A DNA stretch of 12,287 nt from Campylobacteraceae bacterium. Its GTDB lineage: Bacteria > Campylobacterota > Campylobacteria > Campylobacterales > Sulfurospirillaceae. Shown here one piece after another: positions 1 through 7,336 of the stretch. Every line of letters starts with the position of its first letter. The stretch's first letter is position 1. Below the pieces are notes generated by a model. The model made no database searches. It saw only the letters and a list, made by a program, of their open reading frames with translations, and had not been told where the DNA came from. The DNA is taken from contig JALUMZ010000094.1 of the NCBI GenBank assembly GCA_027055635.1, forward strand, positions 1 through 12,287, written 5' to 3'. The position numbers were made by a program, and so were the translations under genes.

Positions 1-582
1 ATCATAAACATCCATCAAAGGCGTACCGACTCCTGCAAAGTCATCTTTTTTAAGATATATTTTATATATCAAGTAGCCTTTTGGAACTTTTATACTCTTT
101 TTAAATATCTGATCTTTTAGTGCTGCTATTTTGTAGTTTTGGTCATCAAGTTGGCTTTTTAAATTATCAAGACTGCTCATCAAACTAAGCACTTGGTTTT
201 GGGCATTTACACTATTTATGAGCTCATTATCTTTCTCGACTCTTGATTTTGTTTTTAGATTTTTGATTTTATTGTAATTTTTTTCTTTTATTAGAGCTAC
301 TTTTTGAGCATTTTTTAGATTTTGTTTGGTTATCTTTACCATATTTTTAATTATTTTTAATTTTTTTAGAGAGTTTTTCAAATCTTCCTTATTGAGAATA
401 TCATCTATATGAATAATCTCTTTTGCATCAGATACCCTACCCTCCATATCATATCTTGATTTAAGAATTTTACCGCTAGCGGCTGATTTGATACTGTACT
501 TTTGCACAGGCTCAACCTTGGCATAATACACACTTGCATTCAATCCAACACATAAGATAATACTCAACAATATATACTTCAC
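1..582 (-). CDS. HlyD-like periplasmic adaptor (membrane fusion protein), 5' part only
   Basis: The frame is open from a GTG at 580-582 to the left edge, giving 194 residues with no stop. A TAA lies three codons upstream of the GTG in frame, so the GTG is the first usable start; AAAGG lies six bases before it. Residues 1-16 look like a signal peptide (MKYILLSIILCVGLNA if GTG is read as Met). Residues 25-60 (SAASGKIL near 33-40) resemble the first half of a lipoyl/biotinyl-like domain. Residues 64-162 are Lys/Glu/Asn/Leu-rich and probably form the long coiled-coil hairpin. Residues 163-194, with VPKGYL and GVGTPLMDVYD, fit the returning lipoyl half. This order is that of adaptor subunits linking an inner-membrane pump to a TolC-type channel. 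The partner pump and outer-membrane protein are not in view, so the substrate is unknown. The gene is cut by the window edge, not visibly broken. The family call is inferred from layout and short motifs. Confidence 0.72.
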   Translation of the reverse strand, partial: MKYILLSIILCVGLNASVYYAKVEPVQKYSIKSAASGKILKSRYDMEGRVSDAKEIIHIDDILNKEDLKNSLKKLKIIKNMVKITKQNLKNAQKVALIKEKNYNKIKNLKTKSRVEKDNELINSVNAQNQVLSLMSSLDNLKSQLDDQNYKIAALKDQIFKKSIKVPKGYLIYKIYLKKDDFAGVGTPLMDVYD

Positions 583-587
583 AAATA

Positions 588-592
588 ACCTT
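588..592 (-). promoter_or_regulatory. Ribosome binding site deciding the GTG start of the adaptor gene
   Basis: The minus strand reads AAAGG followed by six bases and then GTG. This spacing supports GTG 582 as the true start. The nearest upstream in-frame codon that matters is a TAA stop. Confidence 0.6.
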
Positions 593-608
593 TATAAATT
601 TTCTTACC

Positions 609-617
609 ATTGTAACA
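609..617 (-). promoter_or_regulatory. Extended -10 element of the adaptor gene
   Basis: On the minus strand the sequence reads TGTTACAAT, an extended -10 (TG, one base, TACAAT) one base off consensus. Transcription would begin near 602, leaving about 20 bases of leader before the GTG at 582. No good -35 hexamer is seen, as is usual for the main sigma factor of Campylobacterota. Confidence 0.45.
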
Positions 618-642
618 TTTAAAAGTAAATTTTAGGTAATTT

Positions 643-676
643 TAAAATAGTAAGTGTTAGACTATAAGATAAAGGA
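643..676 (+). promoter_or_regulatory. Possible -10 and ribosome binding site of the lipoprotein gene
   Basis: AAAGGA at 671-676 sits six bases before ATG 683 and is a strong ribosome binding site. TAAAAT at 643-648 is a plausible -10, giving a leader of roughly 28 bases. TATAAG at 663-668 is closer to consensus, but a transcript from it would start inside the ribosome binding site. The 100-bp region 583-682 therefore appears to carry divergent promoters for this gene and the adaptor gene; nothing else is seen in it. Confidence 0.4.
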
Positions 677-682
677 TGAATT

Positions 683-3082
683 ATGCACAAATGGTTAAAA
701 TTATCTGTGATAGTACTAGTCTCTTTTGTTTTTATTGCTTGTAACAATAGTGATAAAATAAAATTTAATCCTACTCTTACTGCAAAATATAAATCAAATA
801 ACTATATCAAGTCTCTAAAATGTTATGATGATGTCTGCATAGCAGGAGCATCTTCAATCTCTTATGATTCACGAGGAGAAGCCACACTACTCTCTTTGCA
901 AACTGACGGTACTGCAACTGCTGTCTCCAATCTCTATGCCGATGACAATCAAAGTGGCTTTGGGTACAGGGTAGCGATAAACAAAGAGTATGCACTTATT
1001 GGCTCAAAAACCAGTGGCGATATCTATCTCTACAAATACCACTCTGATGCAAGTGCACAAAAGATCAGCACCTCTTTGGAAAATACAGATGGACTAGCAA
1101 TTTACGATAATTTTTTTATCGTTTCAAACTCACAAAATGCTCTTTTATACCATATAGATGAAAATGGTACAGCAATACTAAAGGCGACAATATCTCCACA
1201 AAATAGTAACACCTCTCTTGGTTTTGGATTTACTGTTGATATTAGCAAGGACTATTTGGTCATAGGACAAAGAAGTGGAGTATTGTCTCTTGTCTATAGT
1301 TATGAATCTGATGGAACAACCAAATATATAGAATCTATACACCCATCAATGGCAAAGGATAATGATAATAGTTTTGCTATCTCTTTATATAATGACAAGC
1401 TTCTAATAGGACTAAACGGTGCAGCTCTGTATCAACTCTCCAAAGATGGAAATGCTACAGAAACTATCATACAACCGATGGAGGGAGCATCAGATGATTA
1501 TGTGGGAAGAGCTGTTGCGCTCAATGATAAATTTTTATCAGTAGAAGACCAAAGAGGAGACTCTATCTATACGATAGATGATGGCAAGATAGAGCCTTTT
1601 TACAGAATAGACGATACAAAATACGCTACATATAATCTCAATATATCAGGAGCATCTTTTACTCCACAAGGTTATGCAAAAATTCACTACCTAGATGGTG
1701 AATTCTACTTTTATGATTTCTTTCCTTTTAGTAAAATTTATAGTTACAACTCTCCAAGCAGTGCCATAGAGCTACCGGAAAATGAATCTCCCTGTTCTCT
1801 TTTTAGTGTAGATGCCTTTTCAAATGATGGTAATTTAACTTATAAGCTAGAGGGGGATGATAGTGCATGGTTTGATATGAATGGAACTACGCTAATAAAC
1901 AATACTGCATTTGATTATGAAAATCCACTAGATAGTGATGGAGACAATAGGTATCAAGTAACAATCACTATAGAAGATCAAGCCAACCACTCCTTGGAGC
2001 TGCCTATAACGGTAGCTATAGAAAATCATGATTATGTTTATCAACATACCTATAGCTTTACATCTGGTCAGTTGCAACTTAAAAATAGTTATCAAAACAC
2101 TCTTTTGGCCTCTTCCATATCATCAGACTACCAAACATCGATTGATGTATTGCATTTTGATGGGCAAACTTTGCTTAAAACAGCTACGGTTACATCCCCT
2201 AGAAGTGATGATTGGGGTTTTGGAAATACTGCTGCCACCAATACTCAAAGACTGCTAGTGAGTTCACAAGATATAGATATGGATATTGGGGATAGATCAG
2301 GAATTGTATTTTATTACAACAAAGAAGACAATGGTACATTTTCTTTCCAAAAGCAATTAGTAGGTGATGACAGTGAAGGTAATGCCGGTTTTGGAGATTC
2401 TATATATATGGATGACACAACTATAGCAATTGGAGCAGAACATAAGTATGCTTACTCAAGAGATGGTGATGGAAATAGAATCTATAGAAGTGGAGCAGTA
2501 TATATCTATGCAAATGACGAAAATTTAACTAGAGTACAAAAGATTCAACCAAACACAGGCATTCTCGATAATTTTGGAAGCCAAGTAGTATTTAATGATT
2601 GGCTAATGGCGATCAGTGCCCCTAGGCTTAAGGTAGTATATCTATATACAAAAAATGAAGACGGCACATGGCAACCTCTTGTTGAGTTGACACATCAAGG
2701 AAGCGAAAATTTCAATCTATACGGTGAGGGTTTAGCCATAAATGACAGATATCTAATCATAACCGGATACCCAAAAACAGAGATATATAGGCTCAACAAA
2801 ACAGATCAAAATATGGAATATATGACTAGCATCGACAACTTAAATACCACAGATAGCCCAACAATATCACTTGATGGCGATGAGTTGTTTGTAGCTTCAT
2901 CTGACGATACTATTCACTATCGTCTCTCTTTTGACGATAAAAGCATAACAAACATAGAGACGATAAAGTCACTTATCATACAACCAAACCACCTTTACGC
3001 CAACTTCATAGCAACAAAAAATAGCCTATTTCAAATGCTAACAGATGGTAAAAGTTTGGTTTACTTTAAAAAAGAGGAGTAA
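683..3082 (+). CDS. Large lipoprotein with FG-GAP-like beta-propeller repeats around a cadherin-like domain
   Basis: The product has 799 residues, ATG start, and AAAGGA six bases upstream. Residues 1-19 are a lipoprotein signal peptide ending in FIA, with lipidated Cys20; Asn at the next position argues against inner-membrane retention, so an outer-membrane anchor is likely by the E. coli sorting rule. Residues about 45-355 and 455-795 carry repeated FG-GAP-like units of the form aromatic-Gly, VAIN, LIG: for example near 92-108, 180-196, 273-288, 512-527, 569-585, 629-645 and 679-695. These suggest two beta-propellers. Between them, about 360-450, is a cadherin-like unit with ELPEN, FDYENP and YQVTITIEDQ. 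No catalytic residues are recognised; a binding, adhesion or envelope scaffold role is inference. Two cysteines (47 and 52) lie close together in the first blade. It is the only plus-strand gene, transcribed away from the adaptor and towards the mnmC-like gene 11 bp away. It may be a solute- or matrix-binding surface protein; function unknown. Confidence 0.75.
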   Translation: MHKWLKLSVIVLVSFVFIACNNSDKIKFNPTLTAKYKSNNYIKSLKCYDDVCIAGASSISYDSRGEATLLSLQTDGTATAVSNLYADDNQSGFGYRVAINKEYALIGSKTSGDIYLYKYHSDASAQKISTSLENTDGLAIYDNFFIVSNSQNALLYHIDENGTAILKATISPQNSNTSLGFGFTVDISKDYLVIGQRSGVLSLVYSYESDGTTKYIESIHPSMAKDNDNSFAISLYNDKLLIGLNGAALYQLSKDGNATETIIQPMEGASDDYVGRAVALNDKFLSVEDQRGDSIYTIDDGKIEPFYRIDDTKYATYNLNISGASFTPQGYAKIHYLDGEFYFYDFFPFSKIYSYNSPSSAIELPENESPCSLFSVDAFSNDGNLTYKLEGDDSAWFDMNGTTLINNTAFDYENPLDSDGDNRYQVTITIEDQANHSLELPITVAIENHDYVYQHTYSFTSGQLQLKNSYQNTLLASSISSDYQTSIDVLHFDGQTLLKTATVTSPRSDDWGFGNTAATNTQRLLVSSQDIDMDIGDRSGIVFYYNKEDNGTFSFQKQLVGDDSEGNAGFGDSIYMDDTTIAIGAEHKYAYSRDGDGNRIYRSGAVYIYANDENLTRVQKIQPNTGILDNFGSQVVFNDWLMAISAPRLKVVYLYTKNEDGTWQPLVELTHQGSENFNLYGEGLAINDRYLIITGYPKTEIYRLNKTDQNMEYMTSIDNLNTTDSPTISLDGDELFVASSDDTIHYRLSFDDKSITNIETIKSLIIQPNHLYANFIATKNSLFQMLTDGKSLVYFKKEE

Positions 3083-3093
3083 AATTTATTCTA

Positions 3094-3126
3094 TCAGGAG
3101 TGAGTGCTTCCGATTTTTGTTTTTTT
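3094..3126 (+). terminator. Candidate Rho-independent terminator of the lipoprotein gene
   Basis: Eleven bases after the lipoprotein stop codon, TC, a bulged A, then GGAG pairs with TTCC and GA (six pairs including one G-T) around a seven-base loop. It is followed by TTTTTGTTTTTTT at 3114-3126. The stem is weak but the T tract is long and correctly placed. The element lies entirely within the last codons of the convergent mnmC-like gene, including its stop. Confidence 0.42.
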
Positions 3127-4248
3127 AGCAAATTTTATAAATAGCCTTTGTGTATCTAATCTTTTTAGTATGTTACTGTGGGTGCATATATGCTCTGCTA
3201 AAATTTTAGAGGTTGTGGGAGCTAGTACAAATCCTCTTGCTCCTAAGCCTGAGTGAACAAATAGATTTGGGTAGTATATATACTTCTCTTTTGGCACTTT
3301 AGAGCCTTTTTTGATGTATGGGTATTTTTCCAAAGTTTTTTTGACATCTATAATCTGCCCTAAAACAGGGAAAAAATCCAAAGAGGAGTTTCTAGCTCCA
3401 AAATTTACTTTTTTTACCTCAAATCCATCAAATTTCAGATAAGATTTTGCCAACTCTATCATTTTGGATATTTCTGTATCATAATCTCTGCTTTTATCAT
3501 ATCTGTAGTTTGGGATATGAGTAGCTCCTATATGTACCAAGCCATCATGACTTGCACTAACTGAGCAGGATTTATGTAGATGAAACGGCAACATCGTAGC
3601 GGTTTTAACATCTATCCTGTGTCCATATATATTTTTCAATCCAAGATACTCTAACTGTTTAAAATCTTGAGCATTTCCTGCGCAAAATACTATGCCTTTT
3701 GCCTTTATATCTCCTATCTCATAGTATCCATTTATATAGTCAAAACTCTCTACATGTAGAGGGTTAACAACATCTATACCTTTAAGCATCTCCTTGATAA
3801 CCCCTACACCATCTATGATGGCACCATCTTTGAAAAAGTATCCTCCAAAGTTACTGACATCTTTTTTTACTATCTCTATATCATCTGCCCTAAGATATGT
3901 AAAATTTTTGGGCAAAACATCTTCATAGAGTTTGCATTTGTCTATATCATCTTGGGATTTTAAAATCCTCAATATACCATTTATTTTTAAGAACTTTGAA
4001 AAATTCTCTTTATAAAATTTGATAGAAAATTCAAATGAACTGTTGATGAAGCTAGTATATAAAGAGTTTGAAGCAAGTTTTGGAGACAAAAAAGCACCGG
4101 CAGCACCGCTACCTCCTGATGCAATTTTGTCTTTTTCTAGGACAATAACACTTTTGCCAAGTTTGTTTAAATGATAAGCCATACAGGCACCGCTGATACC
4201 GGCACCTATGATGGCATAATCAAACGGAGATCTCTTTGATATCCGCAA
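3094..4248 (-). CDS. FAD-dependent oxidoreductase resembling the C-terminal domain of MnmC
   Basis: A 384-residue flavoprotein of the D-amino-acid-oxidase (DAO) fold. Residues 10-40 form the dinucleotide-binding start: DYAIIGAGISGA (Gly15, 17, 20) with Glu38 ending the second strand. SGGSGAAGAFLSPKL (44-58) and GLGARGFVLAP (334-344) closely match the MnmC oxidase half. In MnmC this domain oxidatively removes the carboxymethyl group of cmnm5(s2)U34 in tRNA, giving nm5(s2)U34; the methyltransferase half is absent here and would have to be another gene. The start is TTG at 4246-4248: a TAG lies upstream in frame, there is no ATG or GTG in between, and the next Met (23) would delete the FAD motif. 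The gene overlaps the end of glyS by 29 bp, so translation is probably coupled. A more general DAO-family amine oxidase is the alternative; the MnmC-like C-terminal motif makes that less likely. Confidence 0.7.
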   Translation of the reverse strand: MRISKRSPFDYAIIGAGISGACMAYHLNKLGKSVIVLEKDKIASGGSGAAGAFLSPKLASNSLYTSFINSSFEFSIKFYKENFSKFLKINGILRILKSQDDIDKCKLYEDVLPKNFTYLRADDIEIVKKDVSNFGGYFFKDGAIIDGVGVIKEMLKGIDVVNPLHVESFDYINGYYEIGDIKAKGIVFCAGNAQDFKQLEYLGLKNIYGHRIDVKTATMLPFHLHKSCSVSASHDGLVHIGATHIPNYRYDKSRDYDTEISKMIELAKSYLKFDGFEVKKVNFGARNSSLDFFPVLGQIIDVKKTLEKYPYIKKGSKVPKEKYIYYPNLFVHSGLGARGFVLAPTTSKILAEHICTHSNILKRLDTQRLFIKFAKKTKIGSTHS

Positions 4249-6262
4249 TTGCTCTAAACTCTTGGTATATAGAGGCTATGAGGTTTTGTCTGTTTGTTTT
4301 GATATTTTCATCCTCAACATTTACCATAACATTATCAAAAAAACTATCTATATCTTTTTTGAGAGCAAAAAGTGCATCAAGTTTTGCTTCATAGGTATCA
4401 AATGAATCCTCTTTTACCTCTAGAAATGCTTTATATAGAGCCTTCTCTTCATCTTGCTCTAGCAAACTCTCATCAACTCTCAATTCGGCAAAATCTAAAT
4501 TTTTGATGATATTGGCAACTCTTTTAAATGTAGTAAAACTCTCTTTAAAACCATCGCTGTTTACTATCTTGTTTAATGCTTCAATCTTTAGTGAAAGCTT
4601 TACAATATCTCTCTCTTTGCTGTTTAAAACAGCCTTTACTACCGAAGGATTTACATCAAAAAACTGATAAACTCTCTCTATAAAAAATTGTTCCAATGCC
4701 TCTATATCAAAACTCTTATAATTTTTAGAGATAGCTGCCAAATCCTCTTTTATATCAAACTTTAAGTTATATTTTAGAACAATTTTAATGATACCATTTA
4801 CCGCTCTTCTAAGAGCAAAAGGATCTTTTGTGCCTGTTGGAATTCTACCTATACTAAATAGAGCTATCAGGGAATCCAACTTATTTGACAGAGCTACGAT
4901 AGAGCTAAAGATAGTGCTTGGGAGTGGACTCTCTTCACTATCTGGCAAATACTGCTCTTTTAGCGATAGACAAAGCAGTTTGTCTTCATTGTTGGCTTTT
5001 GCATAGTAGTATCCCATCAAGCCTTGTAACTCTGTAAATTCATAAACCATCTCACTAAGTAAGTCTGCTTTTGAAAAGAGGATAGATCTATATAGTAAAT
5101 CTTCAAGCTTCTCTTTGCTAGGACTCTCTTCTTGGACTCTCTTTTCATATTTTTTATATAAAAACTGGGCTATATTTTTTTCTCTCATCTCTTTATCAAA
5201 TACCGAACCTAGACCATCTAAAAAGAGTATGTCTTTTAGGCCGGAAAAATCTAATCCATTTTTTAAATCATTTTCATAAAAGAAGAGAGCATCACTCAAT
5301 CTAGCTCTAAGTACTTTTTCATTTCCACTTACTATCAGGCTGTAATCATCACTAATAGCATTGCTTACAACTATAAATCTATTTGTCAAAACTCCATCTT
5401 TAAAGACAGGAAAGTATCTTTGATGCTCTTTCATGGAAGTGATAACGACCTCTGGAGGAACTCTCAAAAACTCCTCATCAAAACTGCCTATAAGTGCCTT
5501 TGGATGCTCTGTGATAGCGACAACTTCAGCCAAAAGCTCTTCATCTATCTCTATCTTGACTCCATTTTTCTCTTCTATCTCTTTAAAATCATCCAAGATA
5601 CTCCTCTTTCTGTCATCTGCAAAAAGAGTGATACCGCCCTCTTGTATCTTTGTAAAATAGTCTCCTGCAAACTCAAATGAAAAGGGCTCATAAGATATAT
5701 GTCTGTGAGGATAAGCAAGATTTGAAGACTTAACACCAAATGACTCAAACTCTACAATCTCTTCACCAAGCAAAGAGGCAATAGAGCGGATAGGTCTTAT
5801 AAAGCTCTCTTCATTGTATCCCCATCTCATAGATTTTCCAAAATTAAGACTCTTTAGAAATTCATCGACTATGCTACCTATAACATCTCTAGACTTGTCT
5901 CCGCTTGAGATTTTTTTATAATATAAAACTTCTCTCCCGCCTTTTAGTGCTCTTTGTAGCTCACCTACTTCTACCCCGCATTTTTTTGCAAAACCTAAAG
6001 CTGCTTTAGTAGGAGTACCATCTTTATAGGCTATATCGATGGGAGCTCCATAAAACTCCTCTTCTTTATCGGCTTGAGATAGTGGAAACTCTGCATGCCA
6101 CAGCACCAATCTTCTAGGAGTATAGTAAAATTCAAATTCGCACAATAGTGCATATTTCTCTAAAACTTTTGCGTATTTCTTCTCTATATTTGGATATTCT
6201 TTTAAAAATGGTATAGCAGGAAGCTCCTCGACACCGATCTCAATAAGTAGTGGTTTGCTCAT
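4220..6262 (-). CDS. glyS: Glycine--tRNA ligase beta subunit
   Basis: The product has 680 residues, close to the family's usual 660-700. It is the beta subunit of the bacterial alpha2-beta2 glycyl-tRNA synthetase, which charges tRNA-Gly in the cytoplasm; the beta chain recognises tRNA, and the catalytic alpha subunit (glyQ) is not in view. Diagnostic motifs are LLIEIGVEELPAIPF (5-19), TPRRL (48-52), MRWG with SFIRPIRSIASLLG, LFLDGLGSVFDKEMREKN, SKADLLSEMVYEFTELQGLMGYYYA broken into its usual blocks, and DPFALRRAVNGI. The C-terminal third is the helical tRNA-binding region. ATG 6260-6262 is chosen because AAGG lies eight bases upstream and the family begins there. A GTG at 6304 in the same frame would add 14 residues foreign to the family. 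The upstream leader carries a TATAAT and a long hairpin. The last 29 bp overlap the mnmC-like gene. Confidence 0.96.
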   Translation of the reverse strand: MSKPLLIEIGVEELPAIPFLKEYPNIEKKYAKVLEKYALLCEFEFYYTPRRLVLWHAEFPLSQADKEEEFYGAPIDIAYKDGTPTKAALGFAKKCGVEVGELQRALKGGREVLYYKKISSGDKSRDVIGSIVDEFLKSLNFGKSMRWGYNEESFIRPIRSIASLLGEEIVEFESFGVKSSNLAYPHRHISYEPFSFEFAGDYFTKIQEGGITLFADDRKRSILDDFKEIEEKNGVKIEIDEELLAEVVAITEHPKALIGSFDEEFLRVPPEVVITSMKEHQRYFPVFKDGVLTNRFIVVSNAISDDYSLIVSGNEKVLRARLSDALFFYENDLKNGLDFSGLKDILFLDGLGSVFDKEMREKNIAQFLYKKYEKRVQEESPSKEKLEDLLYRSILFSKADLLSEMVYEFTELQGLMGYYYAKANNEDKLLCLSLKEQYLPDSEESPLPSTIFSSIVALSNKLDSLIALFSIGRIPTGTKDPFALRRAVNGIIKIVLKYNLKFDIKEDLAAISKNYKSFDIEALEQFFIERVYQFFDVNPSVVKAVLNSKERDIVKLSLKIEALNKIVNSDGFKESFTTFKRVANIIKNLDFAELRVDESLLEQDEEKALYKAFLEVKEDSFDTYEAKLDALFALKKDIDSFFDNVMVNVEDENIKTNRQNLIASIYQEFRAIADIKEISV

Positions 6263-6270
6263 ATAAAAAA

Positions 6271-6274
6271 CCTT
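6271..6274 (-). promoter_or_regulatory. Ribosome binding site deciding the glyS start
   Basis: AAGG on the minus strand lies eight bases before ATG 6262. No comparable site precedes the in-frame GTG at 6304, which falls inside the leader hairpin. Confidence 0.65.
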
Positions 6275-6291
6275 ATTTGTTTGTTTTAAAG

Positions 6292-6346
6292 GCTGACCCC
6301 ACACATCATAACTAACAAAGTTAATTGTGTAGTATTTAAGATCAGC
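6292..6346 (-). promoter_or_regulatory. Three-segment hairpin in the glyS leader
   Basis: Read on the minus strand, GCTGATC (6346-6340) pairs with GGTCAGC (6298-6292), CTACACA (6332-6326) with TGTGTGG (6305-6299), and ATTAAC (6325-6320) with GTTAGT (6316-6311), allowing one G-T per helix. The two lower helices stack directly on the 3' side, with a seven-base bulge (TTAAATA) on the 5' side; a five-base bulge lies under the top helix, and the loop is TTT. It is not followed by a T run, so it does not look like an intrinsic terminator. It may affect translation or stability of glyS mRNA, or be the remnant of a palindromic repeat. Confidence 0.55.
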
Positions 6347-6356
6347 TAAGGATAGG

Positions 6357-6362
6357 ATTATA
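6357..6362 (-). promoter_or_regulatory. TATAAT -10 box of glyS
   Basis: A perfect TATAAT on the minus strand lies in the 144-bp gap between the upstream regulator gene and glyS. Transcription would start near 6350, immediately before the leader hairpin, giving an untranslated leader of about 88 bases. No clear -35 hexamer is seen at the usual distance. Confidence 0.55.
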
Positions 6363-6406
6363 TCAAATAAGTGCTTTTATTTTTATTTAGCAAATTAATA
6401 AAACAT

Positions 6407-7336
6407 CTAGTTTCCATAAAAAATATAGTGAGATTTACCGGCTTTTTTTGCTTTATACATAGCTTTATCTGAAAGATTGATAAGCTCTTGTGGTGAATTT
6501 GTATCTGAAGGAAATACGCTTATACCTATGCTTGAGGAGATAAAGATTACATCATTAGAGTATTTTATAGGTGCAGATGTTGCTTTTATGATTTTATTTG
6601 CAAGAGATGAGAGATCCTCTCTTTTCCAATCTCCTTTAACCATCAACAAAAACTCATCTCCACTTCTTCTAGCAAGGATATCTTCATTTCTGATTACTTT
6701 TTGCATATTGTTTACGATAGTTTTTAGCGTATAATCTCCTGCCTCATGTCCAAAAGTATCGTTTACCTCTTTAAAATTATCCAAATCTATAAAGAAGAGT
6801 GCAATCTTACTCTTATCTCTTTTGGCTTGAGAAACAGCTCTATCCAATTCTATTTCAAACAGAAACTTATTTGGTATGTTTGTCAGGGTGTCATAGTGAG
6901 CTAGATTGTATAGTTTTTGTATCTCCAAATTCTTTAAATTCTGCTTCTCTTTTTCATCATGAAGTTTTTGGGCTATTGAGTTTAATTTGTCATATAAAAA
7001 ATCTATATTAACAGGTTTTGAAACAAAACCATTGCAACCTATATTGATGGCTTCAAGGAGATTTTCTTTGTCATCAAAAGCAGACATCATCAAAATCGGC
7101 TGGTTTTTATCTATGTTTTTTATCTCTTTTACCATTGAGAGTCCATCCATATTTGGCATATTTATATCTGTCAAGATTATATCAGGACTTTTATTTTTAT
7201 ATACCTTAAGACCCTCTATACCATCTGATGCTATATATAAATCTTTTACATCATCTTCAAATATCAATCTTATATGCTCTTGTGCATCCTTGTTATCTTC
7301 AACAAACAGAAGTGAAAAGTTATTTAATGACATCAT
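6407..7336 (-). CDS. Response regulator with diguanylate cyclase output (REC-GGDEF)
   Basis: A 309-residue protein. REC domain, residues 6-122: acidic pair Glu13-Asp14, phospho-acceptor Asp57 in ILTDINMP, Ser85, and Lys107 in SKPVN. A short coiled linker (123-145) leads to a GGDEF domain (146-309) with YDTLTNIPNK, FFIDLDNFKEVND and DTFGHEAGD. The active-site signature is SGDEF (225-229) in place of GGDEF; such single changes at the first Gly occur in some active cyclases. RNED (216-219), five residues before it, is a complete product-inhibition I-site. Predicted reaction: two GTP to c-di-GMP, controlled by phosphorylation from the neighbouring MASE1 kinase. ATG 7336 and ATG 7333 are adjacent; the AAAGAGAG upstream is spaced better for 7333. 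The gene overlaps the kinase by 14-17 bp and is last in the operon. It ends 144 bp before glyS, with no convincing terminator between. Confidence 0.92.
   Translation of the reverse strand: MMSLNNFSLLFVEDNKDAQEHIRLIFEDDVKDLYIASDGIEGLKVYKNKSPDIILTDINMPNMDGLSMVKEIKNIDKNQPILMMSAFDDKENLLEAINIGCNGFVSKPVNIDFLYDKLNSIAQKLHDEKEKQNLKNLEIQKLYNLAHYDTLTNIPNKFLFEIELDRAVSQAKRDKSKIALFFIDLDNFKEVNDTFGHEAGDYTLKTIVNNMQKVIRNEDILARRSGDEFLLMVKGDWKREDLSSLANKIIKATSAPIKYSNDVIFISSSIGISVFPSDTNSPQELINLSDKAMYKAKKAGKSHYIFYGN

Noticed and set aside
663..668. TATAAG as the -10 box of the lipoprotein gene
   Set aside because: A transcript starting seven bases downstream would begin inside the ribosome binding site, leaving almost no leader.
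2028..2258. Overlapping plus-strand frame inside the lipoprotein gene
   Set aside because: It is out of frame with the clear FG-GAP-like coding sequence and has no recognisable features.
4788..5680. Open frames on the plus strand within glyS
   Set aside because: They are antisense shadows of a well-conserved gene, with no ribosome binding site or recognisable protein.
6263..6304. In-frame GTG at 6304 as the glyS start, adding 14 residues
   Set aside because: It lies inside the leader hairpin, lacks a ribosome binding site, and the added residues do not fit the family start MSKPLLIEIGVEELP; ATG 6262 has AAGG at a good distance.
6363..6406. AT-only inverted repeat after the REC-GGDEF gene as its terminator
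   Set aside because: The pairing is six A-T pairs with a long loop and no adjacent T run in the right place; too weak to call.
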